Made by a program: the position numbers and the translations under genes. The notes beneath the pieces were generated by a model. The model had not been told where the DNA came from and did not search any database. It saw nothing but the letters and a program-made list of their open reading frames with translations. DNA of 62,490 nt from an uncultured Rubritalea sp. Lineage in GTDB: Bacteria; Verrucomicrobiota; Verrucomicrobiia; Verrucomicrobiales; Akkermansiaceae. The stretch covers positions 1 to 62,490 of the forward strand of contig CALAJT010000030.1 of the NCBI GenBank assembly GCA_937923145.1. Reading direction: 5' to 3'. Every line of letters starts with the position of its first letter. Within the stretch, counting starts at the first letter, position 1. Below, piece after piece: positions 28,554-37,167 of the stretch.

Positions 28554-29509
28554 TGCAGGCTCCACAACAACTAATCGTAGGAACAAGAGGCAGTGCACTA
28601 GCACTCGTCCAAGCAGACATGACCGAAAAGCTTCTTGCGAAGGCGTTTCCTAACACAGAAATCATTCGTAATGTTATCGTGACGACGGGAGATCGCAGAA
28701 CTGATGTTCCTCTAGCTGAGGTGGCGAAAGTCGAAGGTGTTTTAGATAAAGGGGTTTTTACTAAGGAATTAGAAATCGCTCTAGAAAATGGTGAGATTGA
28801 TCTCGCTGTGCATAGTCTGAAAGACGTCCCAACAGTTCTCCCTGAAGGATTCGAGATCGTATCCGTCTTAGAACGTGCTCCAGCAAATGATATTATAATT
28901 ACTAAATCAACTGGAGGACTAGACGCTCTAAAGCAGGGCGCTACCGTAGCCACTAGCTCAGTGCGTAGACAGAAAATGCTGCTCCACATGCGACCAGATT
29001 TAAAGCTAATCGATATCCGTGGTAATGTCCCAACACGTCTCAGAAAGCTAGCTGAAAACCCAGACCTCGACGGCATCATTCTAGCTGAAGCAGGGCTTGT
29101 TAGATTAGGCTACGATGCGCTCGGCGAAATGAAAACTGCCGCTGGAGCAGTATTCGGCGCGATGATAGAGCCAGCTCAATTCCTACCAGCCGCTGGACAA
29201 GGAGCTGTTGGTATAGAAGTAAGAAAAGGGGATGACGTGACAGCTGAATGTGTTCGCGCAATCTGCCACGAACAGACATTCACTAGAGTCATAGCAGAAA
29301 GAGAATTTCTACGTCTGTTAGACGGAGGTTGCCACACACCAGTAGGAGTCGCTACTCAGTTATTTGGCGATTCTCTCCTTATGGAAGCTATAGTATTTCC
29401 AGAGGGGGAAGGCGGCGGAGCACCTCTCCAAGCTGAAGTTTCTGGTAAAGCAAGCGACCCTATCAAAACAGCTGGAATCCTTTTTAATAGCCTCAGCATA
29501 GAAGAATAA
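28553..29509 (+). CDS. hemC: hydroxymethylbilane synthase (porphobilinogen deaminase)
   Basis: The 318-residue enzyme polymerises four porphobilinogens into hydroxymethylbilane using a dipyrromethane cofactor. It has VGTRGSALALVQA, the Arg-rich TSSVRRQ segment, DIRGNVPTRLRKL, the active-site HSLKDVPT and the cofactor Cys in the GGCHTPVG motif. The length is normal. The ATG overlaps the hemA stop by one base. HemD follows after 4 bases, so the run is a single operon. Confidence 0.97.
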   Translation: MQAPQQLIVGTRGSALALVQADMTEKLLAKAFPNTEIIRNVIVTTGDRRTDVPLAEVAKVEGVLDKGVFTKELEIALENGEIDLAVHSLKDVPTVLPEGFEIVSVLERAPANDIIITKSTGGLDALKQGATVATSSVRRQKMLLHMRPDLKLIDIRGNVPTRLRKLAENPDLDGIILAEAGLVRLGYDALGEMKTAAGAVFGAMIEPAQFLPAAGQGAVGIEVRKGDDVTAECVRAICHEQTFTRVIAEREFLRLLDGGCHTPVGVATQLFGDSLLMEAIVFPEGEGGGAPLQAEVSGKASDPIKTAGILFNSLSIEE

Positions 29510-29513
29510 AATC

Positions 29514-30260
29514 ATGAGCACCAATTTATCAGGTAAGAAAATAGTAGTCACTCGCACTAGAGCACAAGCATCAGCCCTAGTAGAAATGTTAGAGGACAGA
29601 GCAGCGGACGTGATCGAGATCCCAACTATCAAAATTCTCCCACCAGAGGATAAAATAGAATTCTCAGAATGCGTGGCAGCCGCGCACACCTATGATTGGC
29701 TTGTATTTACCAGCCCAAATGGCGTAGAGCGCTTTTTCGAAGCCTTCTATTCAGCATACAAAGATGCACGTAGTATAGGTGGACTCAGTATTGCAGCAGT
29801 AGGTAAAAGCACTGCGAATAAGATTAACGAATACCGATTTGCAGTTGATCTGATGCCAGAAAAATTCGTGGCAGAAGAGTTGGTGAAGACATTCGCTAAT
29901 GAAGTAAATATCGAGAACTTAACGATCCTCTGGGTGCATGGAGACGAAGCTAGAGAAGTTGTCTCTGAAGGCTTATCAGCACTGGGAGCCATCGTCGATG
30001 AATGTATAGCTTACAAAACAGTCCCAGAAACTGAAGATCCCACAGGTGGCAAGAAACGCTTCACAAAAGAAGGAGCAGATGCAGTCACATTCGCTAGCGG
30101 ATCAGCAGTGGAGCACTTTTTTAATTTAGGTCTCCCATGGCCAAAAGGCGCCAAAGCCATCAGTATCGGTCCCATCACCACCAAGGCTCTCCAAGCACAT
30201 GGTGTTGAAATCATCGAGGCGAAAGAGAGTAGCTTAGAGGCGATGGTAGATTGTTTATAG
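29514..30260 (+). CDS. hemD: uroporphyrinogen-III synthase
   Basis: The 248-residue enzyme cyclises hydroxymethylbilane to uroporphyrinogen III. Family features in this poorly conserved family are IVVTRTRAQASALVEML at the N-terminus, IEIPTIKI, WLVFTSPNGVERFFEAF, the mid-domain IAAVGKSTANKI, and DAVTFASGSAVEHFFNL plus AISIGPITTKAL at the C-terminus. It is the last gene of the hemX-hemA-hemC-hemD run. No siroheme or later haem gene is adjacent. Confidence 0.93.
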   Translation: MSTNLSGKKIVVTRTRAQASALVEMLEDRAADVIEIPTIKILPPEDKIEFSECVAAAHTYDWLVFTSPNGVERFFEAFYSAYKDARSIGGLSIAAVGKSTANKINEYRFAVDLMPEKFVAEELVKTFANEVNIENLTILWVHGDEAREVVSEGLSALGAIVDECIAYKTVPETEDPTGGKKRFTKEGADAVTFASGSAVEHFFNLGLPWPKGAKAISIGPITTKALQAHGVEIIEAKESSLEAMVDCL

Positions 30261-30369
30261 TTATAGTAGTTTTACTGCTCTTCATATAAGAGTCTAATCG
30301 CATAGCTAATACTATAGAATTCTCACTGGAGCGACCCCAGAGAGTCTGAATGCCAAGAAAACATGTGTT

Positions 30370-30585
30370 ATGTATGCTAGCCAACTGCAAAGACTTGCTG
30401 AACCAGTAATTAATACTAAAACGAACGTAGCTCGCTCAGGATATGATGAATTAAGAGCTACCCTAAATCGCGTTCGCCTAAAAGGTTTAGAATCTGAGAA
30501 TATAGAGCGCTATTTTAATTTTTTAGCTTATATAGAGGAACAAATATCTTTCGTCCAAATGGTGAGCGCAAAGCGGGGGATATAA
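30370..30585 (+). CDS. small hypothetical protein, 71 aa
   Basis: This is a short soluble helical protein (MYASQLQRLAEPVINTKTNV, then YFNFLAYIEEQISFVQMVSA). I do not recognise it. It sits in the 450-base gap between hemD and the EF-hand gene. The start is the only in-frame ATG. Real coding status is uncertain, supported only by a protein-like composition and length. Confidence 0.45.
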   Translation: MYASQLQRLAEPVINTKTNVARSGYDELRATLNRVRLKGLESENIERYFNFLAYIEEQISFVQMVSAKRGI

Positions 30586-30738
30586 ACTACTGCAGATGCT
30601 GGAGCTGCGCGGTATTTAGAATTATAATTTCTAATGAAATTATGAAATAAGATATGATTTTTTCTGGAATAAAATTAAGTTACCCTTACTCTTACTTAAG
30701 TTGCAAGAATGCAGCCATACAAAAATATAAATACAACT

Positions 30739-31179
30739 ATGAAAAAATTACTACTCTTACTATCAGTCACACTAGGTCTAGCCTTCACTGCACAAGCTCA
30801 AGAAGAAGCTCCTGCCAAGGAAGAAGCTAAAAAAGAATGCAAAACATGCGATAAGAGTGAAAAATGTGAAAAGTCCAAAGAAGAATGTGAAGTAAAGATG
30901 GACGAAGCATTCGCTAAGCATGATGCAGATAAAGACGGGAAACTAAGCCTTGAGGAATTTAAAGCTCTAGCTAAAGATTGTGAATCTAAAAAATGTGATT
31001 CAAAGTGTAAGAAGTCTAAATGCTCAAAGTTTGAAGGTGATTGCAAATGTGATTCAAAGTGCAAAAAGTCAAAGTGTGAAAAATGCGAAGGTGAATGCAA
31101 GTGTGAGTGCAAGAAATCTAAGTGCGAAAAAGTAAAGTGCACTAAGTGTGAAGGTGAATGTAAGTGCGAAAAGAAGTAA
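30739..31179 (+). CDS. secreted Cys/Lys-rich protein with one EF-hand
   Basis: This roughly 146-residue protein has a clear signal peptide (MKKLLLLLSVTLGLAFTAQA). A first Cys-Lys cluster (CKTCDKSEKCEKSKEEC) precedes one canonical EF-hand loop (DADKDGKLSLEEF). A long tail follows made almost only of Cys, Lys, Ser, Glu and Gly in motifs such as CDSKCKKSKC and CEGECKCE, about 22 Cys in all. It resembles a periplasmic metallothionein-like scaffold, with metal binding inferred from composition. The frame is open to 30709, and the ATG at 30739 begins the signal peptide. A terminator follows, so it is monocistronic. Confidence 0.85.
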   Translation: MKKLLLLLSVTLGLAFTAQAQEEAPAKEEAKKECKTCDKSEKCEKSKEECEVKMDEAFAKHDADKDGKLSLEEFKALAKDCESKKCDSKCKKSKCSKFEGDCKCDSKCKKSKCEKCEGECKCECKKSKCEKVKCTKCEGECKCEKK

Positions 31180-31202
31180 TCTAACTACCTATCAATTTTA
31201 CT

Positions 31203-31235
31203 GACCTGTTCCCGATGAGAGGGAGCAGGTCTTTT
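31203..31235 (+). terminator. rho-independent terminator after the EF-hand gene
   Basis: An 11-bp stem with one G-T wobble (31203-31213 with 31221-31231) closes a 7-base loop and runs into TTTTC. Confidence 0.8.
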
Positions 31236-31378
31236 CTATGGTAGAGTATGTGTTTTTGAGCTTTCTGAAATAGCTCGATTCTATTTTTGTGCTGGTAGCG
31301 TTAATTTCCCTAAAAATCAGAGTTTAGACTTGAGATCATTGCCTGCCTGACTAATATCTGCCAACAACTTTCATAACT

Positions 31379-31948
31379 ATGGTTTCATCCGTTCCAGAAA
31401 ACTCAGAAAATACCGCTAACTCAGACTTCGTTTACGATTCTAAAGTAGAGGGAAACATCATTTTCACCCAAGTAGACGCAGCGATCAACTGGATGCGTAA
31501 AAACTCTCTCTGGCCGATGCCTATGGGTCTCGCATGTTGTGCGATCGAGCTGATGGCAACTGCTTCAGCTAGATTTGATATCTCACGATTTGGAGCAGAA
31601 GTCATGCGTTTTTCACCGCGTCAGGCAGACGTAATGATCGTCTCTGGAACGGTGACCTACAAGATGGCTCTAGCAGTCAAGCGTGTCTGGGACCAAATGC
31701 CTGAGCCAAAATGGTGTATTGCCATGGGAGCCTGTGCATCCTCTGGCGGCATGTATCGTAGCTACGCCACACTTCAGGGAATCGATCGTCTTATCCCTGT
31801 GGATGTTTATATTTCAGGTTGTCCACCTCGTCCAGAAGCTCTGATCGAAGGTCTACTTAGACTACAGAGAAAAATCGATACTGAGTCATCCACCAGAGAG
31901 CTAAAAGCTGAGCCTGCTGAGGAAGTAGTCAAAGGACTTGGAATATAG
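31379..31948 (+). CDS. nuoB: NADH-quinone oxidoreductase subunit B
   Basis: This is the complex I peripheral-arm subunit that carries cluster N2. The four ligands are visible as Cys53 and Cys54 (GLACCAIEL), Cys119 (MGACASSGG) and Cys148 (SGCPPRPEA), with the family spacing of 65 and 29. The 189-residue length is normal. It is followed 26 bases later by nuoC. NuoA does not precede it: the upstream gene is the EF-hand protein, separated by a terminator. The remaining complex I genes must be elsewhere. Confidence 0.97.
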   Translation: MVSSVPENSENTANSDFVYDSKVEGNIIFTQVDAAINWMRKNSLWPMPMGLACCAIELMATASARFDISRFGAEVMRFSPRQADVMIVSGTVTYKMALAVKRVWDQMPEPKWCIAMGACASSGGMYRSYATLQGIDRLIPVDVYISGCPPRPEALIEGLLRLQRKIDTESSTRELKAEPAEEVVKGLGI

Positions 31949-31973
31949 GTATCTAACATAAATTTTTAAGAAC

Positions 31974-32537
31974 ATGAGTAATCTAGTAGCAAAAATTCAA
32001 GAGCACTACAGTGACCACGTCATCAGCACCAAGGAATTCCGCGATGAGCACACAGTAGTCATTCGTAAAGAAGCGATCAAAGCAGTCATGCAATATTGCC
32101 GTGACCACCTAGATCTACAAATGCTGCTCGATATCTGTAGCATTGATCATGAGTCAATCGACCCTCGATTCGAGATGGTCTACGAACTCTCTACTATCGA
32201 TGATTCACAGCACATTCGCATCAAAACACCTGTAGCCGAAGACGAAGAAGTAGATAGCGTATCTGACATCTGGGCAACAGCTGATTGGCACGAACGTGAA
32301 GTTTACGACATGATGGGTATCAAGTTCACAGATCATCCAAACATGAAGCGCATCCTCATGTGGGAAGGCTATCCATATTACCCACTCAGAAAAGAATTTC
32401 CTCTAGCTGGAAAGCCTACGGATATGCCAGACGTAGCATTCACAGGTGTTGCGCCAATGGAAGGTGGTCCATTCGTGACCAGCTCTAGCGCCACTAGCAC
32501 AGTAGCTGCTGAGCCACGTGCTAAGGGTGAGAGTTAA
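31974..32537 (+). CDS. nuoC: NADH-quinone oxidoreductase subunit C
   Basis: The 187-residue '30-kDa' subunit of complex I has the signature WHEREVYDMMGIKFTDHPNM, then KRILMWEGYPYYPLRKEFPL. The last 30 residues (EGGPFVTSSSATSTVAAEPR onward) form a low-complexity Ser/Thr/Ala tail beyond the conserved domain. The gene ends the two-gene unit; nuoD does not follow. A pair of REP-like hairpins lies between this gene and argD. Confidence 0.95.
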   Translation: MSNLVAKIQEHYSDHVISTKEFRDEHTVVIRKEAIKAVMQYCRDHLDLQMLLDICSIDHESIDPRFEMVYELSTIDDSQHIRIKTPVAEDEEVDSVSDIWATADWHEREVYDMMGIKFTDHPNMKRILMWEGYPYYPLRKEFPLAGKPTDMPDVAFTGVAPMEGGPFVTSSSATSTVAAEPRAKGES

Positions 32538-32645
32538 GAAGTGAATTTGTGAATGGGTGAATTAGTAGTCTGCCGATTTAAATCTCAATTATAGCTATTC
32601 ACTTTCGGATAAGTTTATCTCTTGAAGAGAGATTAGTTTCAAAGG

Positions 32646-32700
32646 CTAGGGCTTCAGTCCTAGATAATTTTGCTACATAAGACCGTGCTGAAGGCACGGT
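32646..32700. repeat. inverted pair of REP-like hairpins
   Basis: Two palindromes lie 18 bases apart in the gap between convergent nuoC and argD. The first is CTAGGGC-TTCA-GTCCTAG (32646-32663, 7-bp stem with one G-T pair). The second is ACCGTGC-TGAAG-GCACGGT (32682-32700, perfect 7-bp stem). The central CTTCAG of the first is the reverse complement of CTGAAG in the second, so the two units are in opposite orientation, as in bacterial REP pairs. RAYT transposase genes, the class that mobilises REPs, occur at the end of the window. Confidence 0.7.
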
Positions 32701-32722
32701 GGAAAGCTTATTGGATTTGGTT

Positions 32723-33973
32723 CTAAAGTCCTTTTAAAACCTCATGAATAATCACCAGAGCTTGATCTACTTCTTCATCAGTAACATTTAGTGGTGGTAG
32801 TAGGCGTAAGGTTTCGGGTCCAGCGGCTACGGTGAGTAGTCCGGCATCTCCTAGTCTGAGCATCAGTTCTAGGGCTGGGGTTTTACCTTCCATTAAGTGA
32901 AAGGCTTCTGGGTTGAGACCGATTCCTAGTAGTAGACCTTTGCCTCTTACTTCTGAAACTTGGGGTAGGTTCCAGCTGCCAATAGTCTCGCGTATCCGTT
33001 GTTCCTGATTTACTGCATTGGCTGCTAAGTTACTTTCTTTAATCTCTGTGAGAACTGCGAGAGCTGCTGCACAGGCTAGAGGGTTTCCTCCGTAGGTTGA
33101 ACCGTGGGTTTTGTTTCCTAGGACTGAACTTAGGGCGAAATCTTCGTCATTGATCACGCGATCATTAACCCAGAATGAGCCGATAGGGAACCCGCCACCT
33201 AGTCCTTTTGCCCATGAGATAGCGTCTGGCTCTATGCCGTCTACGATCGCTCTCCATGCCATGTCGTTACCGAGTCTGCCGAAGCCAGTTTGGACTTCAT
33301 CAAACATGAGTAGTAGGTCATGCTTTTTACAGAGGTCTTTGAGCTGAGTGAGGAATTCTGGTGTGGCTGCGTTCACTCCGCCTTCGCCTTGGATAGGCTC
33401 TAACAGAATGGCACAGGTGTGGTCAGAGATTTTCTCTATCACGCTCTCGATATCATTGAGAATAGCATAGTGGAAACCTGATAAGATAGGGGAGAAGCCA
33501 GCCTGAATGCTAGCTTGACCAGTCGCCGACATTGCACCGAGAGTTCTGCCGTGGAAGGACATATCGAGAGTGATAATCTCGGTTCTAGGCTTACCATCAG
33601 CGGCAGGATTATGATGTCCGAACTTTCTGGCTAGCTTGATGAGTCCATCATTAGCTTCTGCTCCAGAGTTAGAGAAAAAGACTTTTCCAGGAATCTTTAC
33701 GTAGTCTTCTACGATCATTCTAGCGAGTTCAGCTTGATTCGGAATGAGGTAGAGATTTGAGCAGTGCATCAGAGTCTCAGCTTGTTCTTGAATCGCTTTG
33801 GTAAGTCTAGGGTGACAATGTCCGATACTACAGACAGCGATGCCTGTACAGAAATCGAGATATTCTTTACCATTTTCGTCCCATAGCTTCGTGCCGCTTG
33901 CTTTTGAAGGTATGATAGGAATTCTCCCGTAAGTGGGGAGCACATATTGTTGAAATTTGTCGCTTGTAGTCAT
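32723..33973 (-). CDS. argD: acetylornithine aminotransferase
   Basis: The roughly 416-residue PLP enzyme of class III aminotransferases converts N-acetylglutamate semialdehyde to acetylornithine in arginine synthesis. It may also serve succinyl-diaminopimelate formation. Visible are DFCTGIAVCSIGHCHPRLT, FFSNSGAEANDGLIKLAR, FHGRTLGAMSATGQ, the PLP-binding EPIQGEGGV and LMFDEVQTGFGRLG, and the Schiff-base Lys in ISWAKGLGGGFPIG. The frame extends to 34024, but the ATG at 33973 (MTTSDKF) is the natural start, just after the hslO stop. It ends a minus-strand run ribBA-hslO-argD. Confidence 0.93.
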   Translation of the reverse strand: MTTSDKFQQYVLPTYGRIPIIPSKASGTKLWDENGKEYLDFCTGIAVCSIGHCHPRLTKAIQEQAETLMHCSNLYLIPNQAELARMIVEDYVKIPGKVFFSNSGAEANDGLIKLARKFGHHNPAADGKPRTEIITLDMSFHGRTLGAMSATGQASIQAGFSPILSGFHYAILNDIESVIEKISDHTCAILLEPIQGEGGVNAATPEFLTQLKDLCKKHDLLLMFDEVQTGFGRLGNDMAWRAIVDGIEPDAISWAKGLGGGFPIGSFWVNDRVINDEDFALSSVLGNKTHGSTYGGNPLACAAALAVLTEIKESNLAANAVNQEQRIRETIGSWNLPQVSEVRGKGLLLGIGLNPEAFHLMEGKTPALELMLRLGDAGLLTVAAGPETLRLLPPLNVTDEEVDQALVIIHEVLKGL

Positions 33974-33975
33974 TT

Positions 33976-34758
33976 TTACAGCATGTCTGGTGTTACTAAA
34001 TATTTGTTGCCACACCGTGGGCAACTTATTTCGATTACAGGGTCGCCTTCGAATAAAGCTTCCTTGTTATCCTTATATCCTGCCAGGGCAGGTATTATCT
34101 TCTCTACTGAGCATCCACAGTGAAAGCGGAACTTTCGTGTCTCTAATACTTTAGTCTCTTCGACCTCGGTTATCTTTTGCACATCTTCGGTAGTGAGGCC
34201 TTTGAGCCATTCAAGATCTGCATCTGGTTGAGCCGCTAGTAAGGCATAAGTATCATCTTTTAGACGAAATGCTCTCGCTGGACGTTGTTCACTCTGAAGA
34301 TAGTATGTCTCTACCCATTCGATAGGGTCATTGCTCTCTAGCTCTATAGTTGATTTTCTACCATTTTCATTATTCACTGTGGTTTGCGAATAGAGAATAT
34401 TACGATCTGGTTCCTTGATGTTATCAGTGAAAAGGGTGCCTGTGATATTCTCATAGACAGATCCACCAGTGACAAAAAAGTTCACCCTAGGCGCACGAAG
34501 AGTCACCGTCCAAGCAATCGTCTCAGCCCACGGTCTAGCCACTAGATGCAACGTCTGTAGAGCAAGTAGATCCTTGAGTTTTTGATCTAGCTCTTCTTTA
34601 TGACGCATCTTCTGATCCATCAGATGCAGATAGTAATCAGTATAAACAGGAGTGAACTGTGCTCTTACAAATAGCACATTCTTGTGTCTGATAAAGATGG
34701 ATTCTACCTTAGTGAATTCCTCCACTTTTTCCATTGGTTGATTAGTTTCTTCGCTCAT
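33976..34758 (-). CDS. hslO: Hsp33-like redox-regulated chaperone
   Basis: The 260-residue protein of the Hsp33 family is cytoplasmic, and family members become holdases on oxidation. The C-terminal zinc module CGCSVEKIIPALAGY...ISCPRCG gives the CxC...CxxC ligand set. The preceding domain (LLALQTLHLVARPWAETIAW and PRVNFFVTGGSVYENITGTL) is a divergent Hsp33 core. The stop lies two bases from the argD ATG, so the two are probably co-translated. Confidence 0.82.
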   Translation of the reverse strand: MSEETNQPMEKVEEFTKVESIFIRHKNVLFVRAQFTPVYTDYYLHLMDQKMRHKEELDQKLKDLLALQTLHLVARPWAETIAWTVTLRAPRVNFFVTGGSVYENITGTLFTDNIKEPDRNILYSQTTVNNENGRKSTIELESNDPIEWVETYYLQSEQRPARAFRLKDDTYALLAAQPDADLEWLKGLTTEDVQKITEVEETKVLETRKFRFHCGCSVEKIIPALAGYKDNKEALFEGDPVIEISCPRCGNKYLVTPDML

Positions 34759-34789
34759 AGTTTTGAGTGATTGATATTGTTAGAAATTG

Positions 34790-35989
34790 TTAGAGAATGT
34801 GTCCCATTCTATTTTTCTTCGTATTGAGATACGTTTCATTGTCTGCATTTGCAATCTGTTGGATAGGCAATTGCTCTGTGATCTCAAGTCCGTATCCTTC
34901 TAGCCCGATCATCTTTTTCGGGTTGTTAGTGAGCAGACGGATCTTGCGCACTCCTAGATCATGTAGGATCTGAGCACCCACACCGTAGTCACGTAGATCC
35001 GCACCATAGCCTAGCTTTTCATTTGCTTCCACCGTATCGAGACCTTCTTGCTGTAGCTTATAAGCCTTGATTTTAGCGGGGAGCCCGATCCCTCTACCTT
35101 CTTGTCGAAGATAGAGTAGGACACCACCTTCTTGAGAAATTTGATCGAGAGCCTGATGTAGCTGTCCTCCACAATCACATCTCCTAGACATGAATACATC
35201 ACCTGTTAGGCATTCCGAATGAACTCTCACTAGTACTGGCTCATCAGCTTTGATCTCACCTTTAGTAAGGGCAAGATGGTGTGTGCCATCGATATCTATT
35301 TCGTACAGGTGACAGGCGAATTTACCGTAGTCAGTAGGAAGTTCGATGATCTCTGTGCGGCGTACTAGCTTTTCAGTATTACGACGGTGTGTGATGATTT
35401 GTGCAATGGTGCATGCTTTAAGATTATGAGTCTCTTGGTATTCTCCCAGGTCACCCACGGTAGCCATAGTGCCATCCTCATGCATGATCTCACAGATCAC
35501 ACCAGCAGGCTCTAGCCCAGCGAGCATAGCTAGATCAGTAGCAGCCTCAGTATGTCCAGCTCTACGTAGTAATCCACCTTCTGCTGTCTGAAGAGGAAAA
35601 ATATGCCCTGGCTTCACCAATGCGGCAGGCTTGGTAGCTGGGTCTGCTAATAGCTGACATGTAAGCGCCCTATCAGCAGCTGAAATACCTGTTGTGATAC
35701 CTTTTGCCGCATCTACGGACACAGTAAATGCAGTCTTCAGAGACTCCGTATTCCTACGACTCATCTGTGGTAGATCAAGGTTTTCAGCCTGTTCAGAGGT
35801 GATCGGAGCGCAGATCAATCCACGACCATGATTCGCCATGAACGCTATAATTTCTGGAGTTACCTTGCCTGCAGCACAGACGAGATCCGCCTCGTTTTCA
35901 CGACTAGGATCGTCTGCTACGATGACCATTTTCCCGGCTGCGATGTCCGCTATGATTTCCTCTATAGGGTGAAAGTTGATTTTACTCAT
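34790..35989 (-). CDS. ribBA: bifunctional DHBP synthase / GTP cyclohydrolase II
   Basis: This 399-residue fusion supplies both branches of riboflavin synthesis. The N-terminal half is the RibB domain ([47 protein letters not shown]). The C-terminal half is the RibA domain, with the zinc Cys cluster [16 protein letters not shown] and the GTP-binding RQEGRGIGL and [11 protein letters not shown]. Both active sites look complete. I looked upstream (35990-36220) for an FMN riboswitch and see no conserved core. HslO and argD follow on the same strand. Confidence 0.96.
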   Translation of the reverse strand: MSKINFHPIEEIIADIAAGKMVIVADDPSRENEADLVCAAGKVTPEIIAFMANHGRGLICAPITSEQAENLDLPQMSRRNTESLKTAFTVSVDAAKGITTGISAADRALTCQLLADPATKPAALVKPGHIFPLQTAEGGLLRRAGHTEAATDLAMLAGLEPAGVICEIMHEDGTMATVGDLGEYQETHNLKACTIAQIITHRRNTEKLVRRTEIIELPTDYGKFACHLYEIDIDGTHHLALTKGEIKADEPVLVRVHSECLTGDVFMSRRCDCGGQLHQALDQISQEGGVLLYLRQEGRGIGLPAKIKAYKLQQEGLDTVEANEKLGYGADLRDYGVGAQILHDLGVRKIRLLTNNPKKMIGLEGYGLEITEQLPIQQIANADNETYLNTKKNRMGHIL

Positions 35990-36222
35990 GACTGGTAAGA
36001 AAGTTGTTTAAGCTGGTTAGCTCACGAGCGCCATGCTGGTAGCATTATTCCCAAAAATCAATGACAATCCAAGTAGATGGGATATTAACTTAGGTGTATT
36101 TGCGGATGTTTTTATTTTAAAATAACTAATAATATAAATAATGCTGTAATGGAATTCTGTATTTTCAGTAACTACTGAAAAATAATATTGATTTTCATAT
36201 CAGTATTTGTTCTTATACTGTA

Positions 36223-37158
36223 ATGAACGAAGAATATGAGCCACCTAAAACTAATCCTGTGGAAGGGGAGCGTGTGCCAGAGCAGCGTTCATCAGCTTGG
36301 ATTTATATATGTCTAGTAGCTGCTATTGCTTCTGTACTCTATCGGGTTTTAGTGCTTCAGCACCTGGAACAAACCTCACTTTTATTCATAGGTATACCTT
36401 TAGTGCTTTCTATTATGCTGTGCATGTCGCCTAAGCCTAGATCTTCTACAGGATCTATTATGAAATCTATCACCCTGATGCTTTTAATGTTTGGAATTTT
36501 ATTGTTTGAGGGCTTCATCTGTATACTTATGTTTGCACCATTGGCGTACCTTATTGGTGCTCTTATCGGTTATTTAGCAGATCGTGATACTAGAAAACGC
36601 TTTAATAATTTAAATTGTGCATGCATTACTGTTCTGGCTTTCATGAGCTTTGAAGGCATTTCAGAGACACTCTCATTTGATCGTGAAGAATCTGTGATAG
36701 TGACTAAAGTCTTAGATATTTCGTCGGATGATGCTATCGGTATGTTAGCCTCCGCTCCAGAGTTTAGACTATCTTCGTTGCCTACATTTTTAAAACTCGG
36801 CTTTCCATTACCTACTGAAGTAGCTGGTGAAGGAATTGCCTTAGGAGATAAACGCACGATTCATTTCTCAGGAGGAGAGGGGAAGCCCGGTGACTTGGTG
36901 GTAAAAGTTACCGATGTAAGTGATAACAAAATTGTATTTAGTTTAGTAAAAGACGGTAGCCATATTAGCCACTGGCTTACTTGGAAAACGATTTCATGGG
37001 AGGTAAGACCTATTGATGGTAGTAATGGGAAATCTGAAGTTAAGGTGACTTTAGATTACACCCGAGAGCTAGATCCTGCATGGTATTTCAAACCTATTGA
37101 ACGTTACGCAGTCAGGAAGGCAGGGGAGTTTTTTATCCAAAGTATCTACGCTCAATAA
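36223..37158 (+). CDS. membrane protein with C-terminal soluble domain, unknown
   Basis: The 311-residue protein has an N-terminal cytoplasmic lead rich in Pro/Glu, about four helices between residues 28 and 145 (ends MSFEGISETLSF), and a soluble domain from about 155. Phrases such as FSGGEGKPGDLVVKVTDVSD, then WKTISWEVRPIDG and VTLDYTRELDPAWYFKPIER, look like a START/polyketide-cyclase (SRPBCC) fold. That is inferred from pattern only, and I do not recognise the family. It lies 9 bases upstream of the methyltransferase-DCC fusion gene, so the two are likely an operon. Confidence 0.7.
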   Translation: MNEEYEPPKTNPVEGERVPEQRSSAWIYICLVAAIASVLYRVLVLQHLEQTSLLFIGIPLVLSIMLCMSPKPRSSTGSIMKSITLMLLMFGILLFEGFICILMFAPLAYLIGALIGYLADRDTRKRFNNLNCACITVLAFMSFEGISETLSFDREESVIVTKVLDISSDDAIGMLASAPEFRLSSLPTFLKLGFPLPTEVAGEGIALGDKRTIHFSGGEGKPGDLVVKVTDVSDNKIVFSLVKDGSHISHWLTWKTISWEVRPIDGSNGKSEVKVTLDYTRELDPAWYFKPIERYAVRKAGEFFIQSIYAQ

Positions 37159-37167
37159 TTTTCTTTC

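Noticed and set aside
28510-29079. 189-codon minus-strand frame across hemC
   Set aside because: It is antisense to a fully conserved hemC with all motifs intact.
30798-31142. His/Phe-rich minus-strand frame in the EF-hand gene
   Set aside because: It is the mirror image of the Cys/Lys codon repeats and has no independent start signal.
35990-36220. FMN riboswitch upstream of ribBA
   Set aside because: The conserved core and its pairing partners are not visible on the minus strand.
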